Numbered from the stretch's first letter, positions 26,030-34,735 are shown. The stretch: DNA of 36,531 bases from Fidelibacterota bacterium (GCA_029939575.1 JAOZSR010000028.1:1-36531), one strand, 5' to 3'. Program-made: numbers and translations. Notes: generated by a model from the sequence alone, not told the origin.

Positions 26030-27277
26030 TTATAATCCGTACATCTCAATGATTTCTTTTTTGGATTTGCCAAGAATATTATATTTTTTACCAATCCTGG
26101 TAAAAGCTGCCAGGGCTTTATCAAGGTGATGAATTTCATGTCCGGCAGAAATCTGGGTGCGAATTCTGGCCTGACCTTTTGCAACAACCGGGAAGAAAAA
26201 CCCAATTGCATAAATTCCCTCTGCAAAAAGGTCACGAGAAAAATCCTGGGATAGTTTTGCATTAAATAACATAACCGGAACAATTGGAGTGTCTCCCTCT
26301 TTCAAAACAAATCCGGCTTCCTGCAAACCCTTTCTCCAGTAATCAGAATTTGTCTCAAGTTTGTCTCTGCGTTCTGTGCTGCCTGACAAAATATCCAAAA
26401 CTTTTAAGACGCCAGCCACAATTACCGGCGCCATAGTATTTGAAAACAGGTAAGGACGAGCTTTTTGTCGACACATATCCACAATCTCTTTTCTACCCGA
26501 GACACAACCACCGGAAGCGCCACCAAGTGCCTTGCCAAAGGTGGTCGTAATAATATCAATTTTACCAAACACACCACATTTTTCATGAGTACCACGACCG
26601 GTTTTCCCAATAAAACCTGTTGAATGGGAATCATCAACAAACAACATAGCGTCGTATTTTTCACATAATTCTACCATTTCATCCAGCTTTGCAGTATCTC
26701 CATCCATAGAAAAAACACCATCTGTAATCACTACTTTTAATCGTTTATCAGAATGGAGTTGCAACTTTTTCTCCAGATGTTTCATATTAGAATGTTTAAA
26801 AGTGTCATGCATTGCTGCGCATAACCGCATTCCATCAACAATAGAGGCATGAACCAGGCGATCAGAGATCATGACATCCTCAGCCGTTAGAATTGCTTCA
26901 AAAACTCCGGCGTTAGCATCCATACATGACGGAAATAAAATAGTATCTTCAGTGCCCAAAAATTCACTTACCTTTTTTTCCAGTTTGTCATGAATATCCT
27001 GGGTACCACAAATAAATCTTACGGAAGACATTCCATAACCACGGGTATCCAATCCTTCGTGAGCTGCTTTTATCACATCCGGATGGCTGGACAGACCCAG
27101 ATAATTATTAGCACACATATTGATTACTTTTTCCAATTTTGAGCCAATCGGATATTCCACTTCAATATCCGCAGCCTGGGAAGAATGGATAAAGCGTTCC
27201 TCTTTATAAATTCCACCATTTATAATTTCTTCTAACTGTTCCTGATAAATATTTCTTACTTTGGAGCTAAAACCCAT
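26030..27277 (-). CDS. Alpha-oxoamine synthase, diverged Kbl-like paralogue
   Basis: A 415-residue PLP enzyme of the glycine C-acetyltransferase (Kbl)/AONS family, which condenses an amino acid with an acyl thioester with loss of CO2 or CoA. The PLP lysine is Lys249 in TTTFGKALGGASGG, and the cofactor-binding VDDSHSTGF is intact. Compared with E. coli Kbl and the paralogue at 29488, the active-site region differs: LVHASIVDGMRLCAAMHDTF replaces LNHASIIDGVRLCKAKR, and FPSCMDANAG replaces YSSCFDANGG. This suggests a different acyl donor or acceptor. It has a strong AGGAGGT site and follows the acyl carrier protein gene by 66 bases. Candidate roles are glycine C-acetyltransferase or a carrier-protein-dependent synthase; I cannot choose from sequence alone. 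Confidence 0.85.
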   Translation of the reverse strand: MGFSSKVRNIYQEQLEEIINGGIYKEERFIHSSQAADIEVEYPIGSKLEKVINMCANNYLGLSSHPDVIKAAHEGLDTRGYGMSSVRFICGTQDIHDKLEKKVSEFLGTEDTILFPSCMDANAGVFEAILTAEDVMISDRLVHASIVDGMRLCAAMHDTFKHSNMKHLEKKLQLHSDKRLKVVITDGVFSMDGDTAKLDEMVELCEKYDAMLFVDDSHSTGFIGKTGRGTHEKCGVFGKIDIITTTFGKALGGASGGCVSGRKEIVDMCRQKARPYLFSNTMAPVIVAGVLKVLDILSGSTERRDKLETNSDYWRKGLQEAGFVLKEGDTPIVPVMLFNAKLSQDFSRDLFAEGIYAIGFFFPVVAKGQARIRTQISAGHEIHHLDKALAAFTRIGKKYNILGKSKKEIIEMYGL

Positions 27278-27343
27278 TGTTACCTCCTGATTTTAATTCA
27301 ATTATTATCCTGAAAAATCTTTGTCGCTAAAGTATAAATTGAA

Positions 27344-27589
27344 TTATGCTGTAAATTCATTTACCAGTGCAACAATTTTATTGACATTATCAAAAGCTTC
27401 GGGAGTTGCTTTATCATCAGGAATAGAAATCTTGTATTTATTTTCCAAAAACCGTTTCAGAGATACCATCGAGAAAGAATCCACAATACCACCTGAAATC
27501 AAAGGTGTATCATATGTTAGTTCCTCATCCTCATCTTCAAGATATTCCTCAATCACATATTCTAAAATAATGTCTTTCATTTCTTCCAT
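27344..27589 (-). CDS. Stand-alone acyl carrier protein
   Basis: An 81-residue acidic four-helix carrier protein. The phosphopantetheine serine is Ser38 in GGIVDSFSMVSL, a DSF-type site where fatty-acid ACPs usually have DSL. The sequence therefore looks like a specialised carrier rather than the housekeeping AcpP. Helix III contains EAFDNVNKIVALVNEF. It has a near-consensus AAGGAG site before the ATG. It lies between an AcsA-like adenylating enzyme (59 bases before) and a Kbl-like condensing enzyme (66 bases after), with acpS in the same cluster, so it probably carries the acyl group or product between them. Confidence 0.88.
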   Translation of the reverse strand: MEEMKDIILEYVIEEYLEDEDEELTYDTPLISGGIVDSFSMVSLKRFLENKYKISIPDDKATPEAFDNVNKIVALVNEFTA

Positions 27590-27648
27590 TTTGTCTCCTT
27601 TTACATTTTTTAATGATACAATTTTTATCTCTTCTAATAAAATCTCAA

Positions 27649-29355
27649 TTAGTCATCATCTTCAAGAGTCGAAGTATCTCCGATTTCTTCGCCCCACTCT
27701 TTAGCGTGCAGGAGTCTACGCATAATTTTCCCACTTCGGGTTTTCGGTAGATTTTGGACAAACTCAATTTCCTGAGGCATTGCCAGTGGTGATAATTTTT
27801 TACGGATAAAATTCATAATCTTTAGCTCGATATCCGGATTAGCCTCTATCCCGGGTGTTAAAGTCACAAAAGCCTTCACAACTTCCATATTCACTTCATC
27901 TGGCTTGGCAACAACTGCAGATTCTGCAACCATTTCATGTTCCAATAACGCAGATTCCACTTCAAAGGGACTTACCAGATGTCCACCGGTATTTATCACA
28001 TCATCGTCACGCCCGACAAACCAAAAATATCCATCTTTATCGATGCTGGAACGATCACCTGGCAAATACCATCCGTTTTTGAACTTGCTCTTATAAGTTT
28101 CTTCATTATTCCAGTAAGTCCTCATCATTGACGGCCAGCCCGGTTTAAAAGCTATCAGCCCTATTTTACCAGGTTCTTTAATTGGCTCAAATGTTTTATT
28201 ATCAACTACCGTGGCAGTTATTCCCGGAAAGGGTTTTCCCATTGATCCCGGTTTAATTTTCATATCGGGAAAATTAGTCAACATCATAGAGCCGGTTTCA
28301 GTTTGCCAGTAAGTATCAAGAAAAGCATGACCAAACACTTTTTCAGACCAGATAACCGCCTCGCTATTTAGTGGTTCACCAACACTTGCCAAATGACGTA
28401 AAGTAGACAGATCATATTCCTTTACCAAATCATCTCCGGCTTTCATCAATGAACGGATAGCTGTTGGCGCAGAATACCAGACAGTGACTTTATGTTTATT
28501 AATAAATTCATACCAGGAGCGTGCTGAAAATCCTGTATCGAGAACACACTGTGTAATACCCAAACTCCAGGGGCCAATAATTCCATAAGATGTTCCTGTT
28601 ACCCAGCCCGGATCAGCAGTACACCAGTAAACATCATTTTCCTGTAAATCCAGAACCCATTTGGTAGTCAAATATTGCGAGATAAGGGAATAATGAACAT
28701 GTTGTACACCTTTTGGCTGTCCTGTAGTACCGGAGGTATAATGAAGTACAGATGGGCTTTCTGCTTTGGAAGGAAAAATATCCAAATTTTCAACCGGATT
28801 GGCAGTTTCAAGAGAAAATGCTATTTCTCTTTCCCTTAGAGGTTTTTTGCCTTGATCATCAACAATAATAATATCCTTGAGAAAGTTTGATTTTTCAAGA
28901 ATACGTCGAACTTTCCCAACATGTTTTCTCTGAGTAATAATTGCTTTGGTTTGAGCATTTTCAAGACGAACAAATAGAGATTCTTCCCCAAAAGCAGAAA
29001 ACAACGGTTGAACAATCGCCCCGATTTTCAAACCACCTAAAAAGCTAAAATAAAGTTCCGGAATTTTGTCCATAAATAAACAAACCCGGTCCCCGTCCGC
29101 AATACCTAAAAATTTCAAAAAGGCACCAATTGTATTACTTGCCAAACGGACATCGTTAAAAGTGTATTGCTTTTCTTTTCCTCCTAAACCTTCCCAGATC
29201 AATGCAGTTTTATCAGCCTTACCCATTTCACAAATCCGATCAGAACAGTACCAGCCAATATTAATATTATCACCATCTTTGTAACCAAGTTCTTTCTCAG
29301 AAATTGACCAATCAAAATTTTTCACACGATCATTATAAGAACCAATGTTTGACAT
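27649..29355 (-). CDS. AcsA-like acyl-CoA synthetase (AMP-forming, ANL family)
   Basis: A 568-residue adenylating enzyme closely resembling Bacillus AcsA acetyl-CoA synthetase. ANL motifs are visible: LHYTSGTTGQPKGVQHVH (P-loop), WCTADPGWVTGTSYG, TYWQTETGSMM, GWYLPGDRSSIDKDGYFWF and the C-terminal KTRSGKIMRR with the acetylatable lysine. The chain starts with an AcsA-type region (YNDRVKNFDWS). The frame opens further upstream at 29418, but ATG at 29355 has GGGGAG five bases upstream, so I take that. Acetate or a short acid is the likely substrate. In this cluster it could load the acyl group on CoA or directly on the neighbouring carrier protein; the second option is inference. Confidence 0.87.
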   Translation of the reverse strand: MSNIGSYNDRVKNFDWSISEKELGYKDGDNINIGWYCSDRICEMGKADKTALIWEGLGGKEKQYTFNDVRLASNTIGAFLKFLGIADGDRVCLFMDKIPELYFSFLGGLKIGAIVQPLFSAFGEESLFVRLENAQTKAIITQRKHVGKVRRILEKSNFLKDIIIVDDQGKKPLREREIAFSLETANPVENLDIFPSKAESPSVLHYTSGTTGQPKGVQHVHYSLISQYLTTKWVLDLQENDVYWCTADPGWVTGTSYGIIGPWSLGITQCVLDTGFSARSWYEFINKHKVTVWYSAPTAIRSLMKAGDDLVKEYDLSTLRHLASVGEPLNSEAVIWSEKVFGHAFLDTYWQTETGSMMLTNFPDMKIKPGSMGKPFPGITATVVDNKTFEPIKEPGKIGLIAFKPGWPSMMRTYWNNEETYKSKFKNGWYLPGDRSSIDKDGYFWFVGRDDDVINTGGHLVSPFEVESALLEHEMVAESAVVAKPDEVNMEVVKAFVTLTPGIEANPDIELKIMNFIRKKLSPLAMPQEIEFVQNLPKTRSGKIMRRLLHAKEWGEEIGDTSTLEDDD

Positions 29356-29487
29356 AAAATCTCCCCGATGTTTGCAGACAGAAGTAACAGATCCGATAAC
29401 TATTTCTTCTAATATCATTGTCGAATTGTTATTTTCATCCTGCCCATGTTCATTTTTTCATAAAGTTATTAATAATACATTTTTACC

Positions 29488-30711
29488 TTATGCACACATT
29501 GAAAGTATCTCTTTCCTGGATTTTCCCAGGATATTTAATTTCTTACCAACTTTTTTAAATGCTTTCAAAGCCCTGTCCAGATCCTCCCGGCTGTGAGCGG
29601 CTGACAACTGAACTCTGATTCTGGCCTTGCCAATCGGAACTACCGGATAGGCAAAACCAACTACATAAACACCTTCATCCATTAACATATCGGCCATTTT
29701 CAGAGCCAGCGGTTCATCATGAATCATAACCGGAACAATTGCAGTTTCACCGGGAACAATATGAAAACCGGCGGCTTCAATTCCCTTGCGAAAATACAGA
29801 GCATTTTCCATAACCCTATTTCGCAAATCCTGTGATTCTTCCAACATTTTTATAACATGTAGTGTAGTTCCGGCAATTACAGGTGCTAAGGTATTGGAAA
29901 ACAAATAAGGACGTGAGCGCTGACGCAACATCTCAATTATCTCTTTTTTGCCTGAAGTGCATCCTCCCGATGCTCCTCCCAAAGCTTTCCCAAAAGTGGT
30001 TGTAATAATATCCACCTGGTCGATCACTTTAAAATACTCATGAGTTCCCCGGCCATTTTTTCCAATATAACCGGTAGAATGGGAATCATCAACCATAACA
30101 AGAGCGTTATATTTTTCTGCAAGATAACAGATCATATCCAATTTTGCAATATCACCATCCATGGAAAAAACACCATCAGTTACAATCAGGCGGTATTTAC
30201 AGGAAGCAGATTCTTTTAAACATCTTTTCAAATCCGCCATATCAGAATGGGCATAACGAAATCTCTTGGCTTTACACAACCGAACTCCATCAATAATAGA
30301 AGCATGATTTAATTCATCGGAGATAATCGCACATTCATCATCCAGTAATGGCTCAAAAATTCCGCCATTTGCATCAAAACAGGCTGCATATAAGATTGTG
30401 TCTTCTGTTCCCAGAAATTTTGAAACCTCTGCTTCCAGTTCTTTGTGTATATCCTGGGTTCCACAAATAAATCTGACCGACGAAAGTCCATATCCCCATT
30501 TTTTCATAGCCTCATGTGCTGCATTTATAACATCAGGATGATTTGCCAGACCAAGATAATTATTTGAACAAAAATTCAATACCTGACTCCCATCTTTTAC
30601 TCTAATTGTGGCTCCCTGGGGAGTAGAAATTATCCGCTCTTCTTTATATAATCCCTTTTCTTTAATAGTCTCAATTTTATTCCTGATATCTTTTTTCATT
30701 TCTCTGAACAT
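29488..30711 (-). CDS. kbl: Glycine C-acetyltransferase (2-amino-3-ketobutyrate CoA ligase) or close relative
   Basis: A 407-residue PLP enzyme very similar to E. coli Kbl, which joins glycine and acetyl-CoA or runs in reverse in threonine breakdown. Conserved stretches: NFCSNNYLGLANHPDVI, SSVRFICGTQDIHKELE, LNHASIIDGVRLCKAKR, MVDDSHSTGYIG and Lys242 in TTFGKALGGASGG. Threonine dehydrogenase (tdh), the usual neighbour, is absent. Instead the gene follows acpS by 12 bases and precedes an AcsA-like gene and an ACP gene. This argues for a role in an acyl-carrier pathway, or for a local acetyl-CoA to aminoketone route. Of the two paralogues in the window it keeps the canonical active-site residues. 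Confidence 0.87.
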   Translation of the reverse strand: MFREMKKDIRNKIETIKEKGLYKEERIISTPQGATIRVKDGSQVLNFCSNNYLGLANHPDVINAAHEAMKKWGYGLSSVRFICGTQDIHKELEAEVSKFLGTEDTILYAACFDANGGIFEPLLDDECAIISDELNHASIIDGVRLCKAKRFRYAHSDMADLKRCLKESASCKYRLIVTDGVFSMDGDIAKLDMICYLAEKYNALVMVDDSHSTGYIGKNGRGTHEYFKVIDQVDIITTTFGKALGGASGGCTSGKKEIIEMLRQRSRPYLFSNTLAPVIAGTTLHVIKMLEESQDLRNRVMENALYFRKGIEAAGFHIVPGETAIVPVMIHDEPLALKMADMLMDEGVYVVGFAYPVVPIGKARIRVQLSAAHSREDLDRALKAFKKVGKKLNILGKSRKEILSMCA

Positions 30712-30723
30712 ATTTCTTTACCT

Positions 30724-31098
30724 TTATTTTTCCAATGTAACATTTGCACAGGCATATTCTTTAATATGAGATATAGAAAGGTGAACTTTTATCAGGTTAT
30801 GTTTTTTATAAACCTCGGCAGTTTTGCCGGATAGCGTCATTGCCGGTTTACCCAGATCATCATTAGTGATTTCAATATCCCGAAATCCCATTCCATCGCG
30901 CATTCCGGTGCCAAGTGCTTTGAAAAATGCCTCCTTGGCAGCAAACCGGCCGGCATAATTCTGAGCCTTGCTCCTTTTTGGTTCACAATAAGCTATTTCA
31001 GCCGAAGTAAATATTTTTTCTTTAAATTTATTCCTACCTGAAATCTGCTTATTTATCCGCTCAACTTCAATAATATCTATTCCAACCCCAAAAATCAT
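30724..31098 (-). CDS. acpS: Holo-[acyl-carrier-protein] synthase
   Basis: A 124-residue phosphopantetheinyl transferase of normal AcpS length. It moves 4'-phosphopantetheine from CoA to the serine of an acyl carrier protein. The GVGIDIIEVERI motif at the N-terminus and AGRFAAKEAFFKALGTG in the centre hold the Mg2+ and CoA-binding residues (Asp8, Glu near 57). An AAAGG site precedes the ATG. It is the first gene of the kbl-acsA-acp-kbl cluster, and the ACP at 27344 is the obvious local target. It may also be the only AcpS of the genome, which cannot be judged here. Confidence 0.94.
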   Translation of the reverse strand: MIFGVGIDIIEVERINKQISGRNKFKEKIFTSAEIAYCEPKRSKAQNYAGRFAAKEAFFKALGTGMRDGMGFRDIEITNDDLGKPAMTLSGKTAEVYKKHNLIKVHLSISHIKEYACANVTLEK

Positions 31099-31309
31099 AT
31101 AAACCTTTTATTATTTAAAAGACCTTTTTTCTCATAATTTTTTTTGTTTTTTCTAAATTTTGAGAAAAAAATAACAAATACTTCAATCTGCTTTCTCTAT
31201 AATCTATCAAAACAAAATGGAAAAGCAAATAATAAGCCATAGATATAATTTGTTTAATATCTGCCTATAAAATCAATTTTCAGGATATTGTTCTTTAAAT
31301 CAAAAGAAA

Positions 31310-32285
31310 TTAACTTGCTGTTCTTTTTCCTGCTTTTCTGTCGGTATATTGCTTTTTGATCCATTGACATGTTGGTTTCATACCTTCGAAAATAGTCATT
31401 GTTGGTTCCCAGCCAAGAAGTTTTTTTATATAAGTATTATCACTGTTTCTACCAGCAACACCTTTGGGTTTATCAAGATTATATTCACGCTTGATTTTTA
31501 CACCAAGAATATCTTCGGCAATATCAGCCAGTTTATTAATTGAAATCATTTCGCCGGAGCCAAGATTGAGAGGAGTGGCAATTGTGTCACGGCAATGCAT
31601 AATCCGAAAAATTTCCTCTGTACATTCGTCAATATACATAAAACTTCTGGTCTGATTTCCATCTCTTTTTCCAGGAATACTTCCTCACATTTTTGCTCAC
31701 CAATTAATTTTTCCCATCCATATCCTCTCTCTGCATCTGCAGGGTAAGCATCGCTTTCTTTCAGAGCAGTAACATCGTGAACCTGTTGTAATGTAGTATT
31801 ATAAGCACAGGCTGACGAAGAAAAGAAATATCTTGTGACACCACTTTTTGATGCTGCTGTTACCATATTATCATTGATTCTGCTACTATTTATCAGGCAA
31901 TCAACTCTAGGAGTTTCAATAAATCCCATTCCACCCATATCAGCAGCAAGATTATATACTTTAACAGCACTTTCACATATTCTTTCACAATTGTCATAAT
32001 CTTTTAGGTCAAAAGACTCAGGTTAGTGACACCCGGTGTGGTCTGATACCATTCATACAAAGGCTTTATATCAACAGCTAAAATATTGGCAAAACCTTTA
32101 TTTTTTAAAAATTTTACTAATCCACCAGCTCCAGTTATTACTATGCGGTTATTGGGATTCAATTTTTCACCATATTCGGTATCAATCATTTCAGATTCCG
32201 GCACAGGATCAGCAGCATTAAAATATTCCGGTTCTCAACCATTGGCTAATTTTTTTTTCAACATCTTTTCTTGTTGCATGTGACA
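31310..32285 (-). pseudogene. Decayed GDP-mannose 3,5-epimerase-like gene (SDR epimerase)
   Basis: Fragments in several frames together match GDP-mannose 3,5-epimerase, which would turn GDP-mannose into GDP-L-galactose/L-gulose. The ATG at 32285 opens MSHATRKDVEKKI, then a frameshift leads to NNRIVITGAGGLVKFLKNKGF, where about five residues of the GxxGFIG Rossmann loop are missing. A further shift near 32020 leads to VYNLAADMGGMGFIETPRV, FSSSACAY and KESDAYPADAERGYGWEKL (the YxxxK-type site reads YGWEK). A junction near 31663 loses about 45-50 residues of the substrate domain and changes frame again. The C-terminal part (NQTRSFMYIDEC, NLGSGEMISINKLADI, GVAGRNSDNTYIKKLLGWEP) ends at 31310. At least three disruptions rule out a working enzyme. 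An assembly error is possible but would need several independent indels. Confidence 0.85.
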
Positions 32286-32348
32286 TAACTATCTCCTAAT
32301 CTTTTAAAACCGGATTATCTGATGTACAGAAAATATTTAATGCTATAC

Positions 32349-33410
32349 TTATGTTAATTTTTCTTTACCTTGTTTATGTAATTCCTGGATTATCTGGCTT
32401 ACTTTTTCTGCTTCAGATTTTTTTGCAATTAAAATTGCGCCTTTGTCTTCCACAACAATCAAATCTTCCAACCCGATAGCCACAATTTGTTTGTCTTTTG
32501 AATAGAAATAATTATTCTTCGAACCAATATTAATTAATTCCCCCTTAACCACATTGCCATTTTCATCTTTTTCGCTGATATCATACACAGAATTCCAGGC
32601 TCCAACATCATTCCAATCAAATGTGGCCTTGAGAACACTTACTTTATCCGCCTTTTCCATAACAGCATAATCAATTGAATCTGCCGGTATTTTTTCCCAC
32701 TCCTGCTTTAGGATGCGTGAATAATCCTTCGTACCAATTACCTGTTTAATCTGTTGTAATGGGTTATAAAGGTCAGGTACATTGGTTTTGATTTCTGCTA
32801 AAATCGTATCAACTTTCCAGATGAACATCCCGCTATTCCAAAGAAAATTACCCTGAGCGAGAAAATCTCTGGCTATCTTTTCATTTGGTTTTTCACGAAA
32901 TTGTTTCACTCCATAGATTTCATTTTCTGCGCCTGATTCATCAAATTCAATATATCCAAATCCGGTTGAAGGTCTGGTTGGTTGAATACCAAAAGTAACC
33001 AGGTTTTTGCTTTTCCTGGCGAATTCCCCGCCTTTTAACACAAGCTGTTTAAATTTTTCAGTATCCTTAATTAAATGATCAGAGGGGAATACACTCATAA
33101 TAGCGTTGGGATCTTTTGACTCTATTTGAATCGCAGCCAGGCCAATGCAGGGAGCAGTGTTTTTCCCACTGGGCTCCACGATCATATTTTCAGACGGCAT
33201 TTCAGGTAATTCCTGTTTGATAGAATCTTCCAGGTGAGGACCTGCAACAACATATATTTTATCAGGTGTAGTGATTTGCTTCATCCTGTCAAAGGTTAAG
33301 CGTAACATAGTTTCATCAGAAACAATGTCGAGTAATTGTTTTGGAGTATTTTTTCGGCTTCTGGGCCAAAATCTTTTTCCACTTCCACCAGCCATTATTA
33401 CTATATGCAT
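32349..33410 (-). CDS. manC: Mannose-1-phosphate guanylyltransferase
   Basis: A 353-residue cytoplasmic nucleotidyltransferase making GDP-mannose from mannose-1-phosphate and GTP. The signature AGGSGKRFWPRSR with the following Lys in TPKQLLDI, the FPSDHLI motif and REKPNEKIARDFL are all intact. The length fits the monofunctional enzyme without the phosphomannose isomerase domain of bifunctional ManC/AlgA. AAGGAG precedes the ATG. Its stop is 63 bases before the start of the decayed epimerase gene, so both once formed an operon for a GDP-sugar of a surface glycan. The enzyme itself looks functional and may serve other GDP-mannose uses. Confidence 0.94.
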   Translation of the reverse strand: MHIVIMAGGSGKRFWPRSRKNTPKQLLDIVSDETMLRLTFDRMKQITTPDKIYVVAGPHLEDSIKQELPEMPSENMIVEPSGKNTAPCIGLAAIQIESKDPNAIMSVFPSDHLIKDTEKFKQLVLKGGEFARKSKNLVTFGIQPTRPSTGFGYIEFDESGAENEIYGVKQFREKPNEKIARDFLAQGNFLWNSGMFIWKVDTILAEIKTNVPDLYNPLQQIKQVIGTKDYSRILKQEWEKIPADSIDYAVMEKADKVSVLKATFDWNDVGAWNSVYDISEKDENGNVVKGELINIGSKNNYFYSKDKQIVAIGLEDLIVVEDKGAILIAKKSEAEKVSQIIQELHKQGKEKLT

Positions 33411-33509
33411 TTTTCTATCTCCTTAAATACTTTTAGGGTTTGTAGATAACTGAGAAGCACAGACCAAAAACCTATCTATATATTAACTTTCTCGTTTACT
33501 TTCACGTGT

Positions 33510-33538
33510 AAGATAAAAAACCAAATCCTGCCTATCAA
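33510..33538 (-). promoter_or_regulatory. manC: Predicted sigma70-type promoter of manC
   Basis: On the minus strand TTGATA (33533-33538) and TATCTT (33510-33515) are 17 bases apart, about 100 bases upstream of the manC ATG. The -35 matches 5 of 6 consensus bases and the -10 matches 4 of 6. Confidence 0.45.
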
Positions 33539-33644
33539 GTTATTTTTTTAATTATCATAGATTAAACCAAATATACTACTTTAAAATAATATTGGATTTC
33601 AGTTTTCAAGAAATACTGTTCGGGGAGAATCCCCAAAAACCAAC

Positions 33645-33673
33645 TTGACTAAAGCAAATGTATTCTGTAATCT
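33645..33673 (+). promoter_or_regulatory. Possible promoter of the flavin reductase-like gene
   Basis: TTGACT (33645-33650) is followed after 17 bases by a weak -10, TAATCT (33668-33673). If real, transcription starts near 33680, which supports the ATG at 33742 over the earlier in-frame ATG at 33658 that lies inside the promoter. Confidence 0.35.
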
Positions 33674-33741
33674 ATGTAAGATCCACTGCTTATCTTAGAA
33701 GAATAATTTACATAATTTCAAAATCAGGGAGAAAAAAACAA

Positions 33742-34617
33742 ATGGGTAATATTTTTTTTGACATTGAAAATGATATAAATCTTATGATGAATTACAGATA
33801 TGTTCAACCCCCTCAGATTGCATATTTTGTAACAACTATGGATGAATTTGGAAATGTCAACAGTACTCCTGCAACCCTGGGAACCTGTAACAGCGCCAAT
33901 CAACCGAGAGATGGGAAACCGGCCGAGTATTTTCTGACCTTTTCCCTGGTCAGAAAACTGCTAAAAGATGATGGAAATTATTTACCGGCACGTGATGGAT
34001 TTGTTAATTTGCAACACAGTGACGAAGCGGTCATAAGTTATATTCCTGTAAATTTAATGCAGGAAAGTATAGTTGCAAACTTACCCTTTCCAAGAGGCAT
34101 TAGTGAACTTGAAGTGGCTGGTCTTCATACTTTCAGATCCAGGAATATTGAAGTCCCGTCAATTGAAGAGTGTCCGATTAATATCGAATGTAAAATTATC
34201 AATCAAATGGATTTGGGCGAAACCTATATGCTTTATGTTGCCAAAGTTGTTGGTGTAAGTGTCAATCAATCACTTGTAGATATTGATAATAAGGGTTTGG
34301 GAGTTTTTCTGATTGACCCTTTGTTTGAAATTAATATTACACGTACAAAAAATGGTAATTCCAGGCTGAATTACGGACAACTTGATAGGAATAAAATATC
34401 AATTCCCGGAGATAATTTCGGTTCAACCGGTGATTGGGTTGGCACTTTTGAGAACTTTATTAAAAGTGAAGTCGGAAGAGGTAAAATTACAAAATCTGAA
34501 CATAATCAAATTTTAGACCTGAAAAATCAATTTGTCAAAGACAGAAGCAATCGAGACGTAAAGAATAAACTTACCCAATTACTCAAAAAAGCGGTATATG
34601 GGGAGAAATTTCAATAA
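33742..34617 (+). CDS. Flavin reductase-like domain protein (FMN-binding split barrel)
   Basis: A 291-residue probable flavoprotein of the flavin-reductase-like (DIM6/NTAB) group. The pattern PPQIAYFVTTMDEFGNVNST near the N-terminus, NLMQESIVANLPFPRG and ISELEVAGLHTFRSRN in the middle, and CKIINQMDLGETYMLYVAKV later follow the family order, where FMN is bound between subunits. The C-terminal 70 residues are charged, helical and not typical, with no clear homology. Function could be flavin reduction for an oxygenase, or nitroreductase-like chemistry. The frame is open from 33658, but I choose ATG 33742 for the AGGGAG site ten bases upstream and the promoter position. It is a single gene. Confidence 0.75.
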   Translation: MGNIFFDIENDINLMMNYRYVQPPQIAYFVTTMDEFGNVNSTPATLGTCNSANQPRDGKPAEYFLTFSLVRKLLKDDGNYLPARDGFVNLQHSDEAVISYIPVNLMQESIVANLPFPRGISELEVAGLHTFRSRNIEVPSIEECPINIECKIINQMDLGETYMLYVAKVVGVSVNQSLVDIDNKGLGVFLIDPLFEINITRTKNGNSRLNYGQLDRNKISIPGDNFGSTGDWVGTFENFIKSEVGRGKITKSEHNQILDLKNQFVKDRSNRDVKNKLTQLLKKAVYGEKFQ

Positions 34618-34702
34618 GTTTCAAAGGTATTATTAGAGAAGATTTTACAATTATTCACTTTGGCTGTATTAGATATGCATGATTAAAGATGTGTAGTGGC
34701 AA

Positions 34703-34735
34703 GCATCGGTGATGCCGATGCAAATCCGATTTTTT
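34703..34735 (+). terminator. Probable terminator of the flavin reductase-like gene
   Basis: A 7-bp stem GCATCGG (34703-34709)/CCGATGC (34715-34721) with loop TGATG is followed after eight bases by a T-run (34730-34735). An alternative pairing ATCGG/CCGAT (34726-34730) directly abuts the T-run. It lies between the convergent reductase and antitoxin genes, and the T-run overlaps the antitoxin stop codon. Confidence 0.5.

Larger units (their letters stand above)
33411..33741. other. Divergent intergenic region with promoters for manC and the flavin reductase-like gene
   Basis: This AT-rich region of 331 bases separates two divergent genes. It contains a predicted promoter for each strand and a small hairpin GGGGA-GAA-TCCCC at 33622-33634, just ahead of the plus-strand -35 box. 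I see no RNA gene and no other repeat. Confidence 0.5.

Noticed and set aside
26030-30711. Serine palmitoyltransferase and sphingolipid synthesis as the role of the Kbl-type genes
   Set aside because: Both proteins carry Kbl-specific stretches such as NNYLGL.NHPDV and SVRFICGTQD rather than those of bacterial Spt, and no ketosphinganine reductase or ceramide synthase gene is nearby. The ACP context keeps a related idea open.
31125-31170. Inverted repeat TTTTTTCTCA/TGAGAAAAAA upstream of acpS
   Set aside because: Built mainly of A and T runs with a 26-base loop; such pairs arise by chance in this composition and it has no clear position relative to a promoter.
34703-34735. The GCATCGG/CCGATGC hairpin as a second attC site behind the toxin-antitoxin pair
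   Set aside because: No RYYYAAC or GTTRRRY core sites flank it and it is too short; a terminator of the plus-strand gene explains it better.
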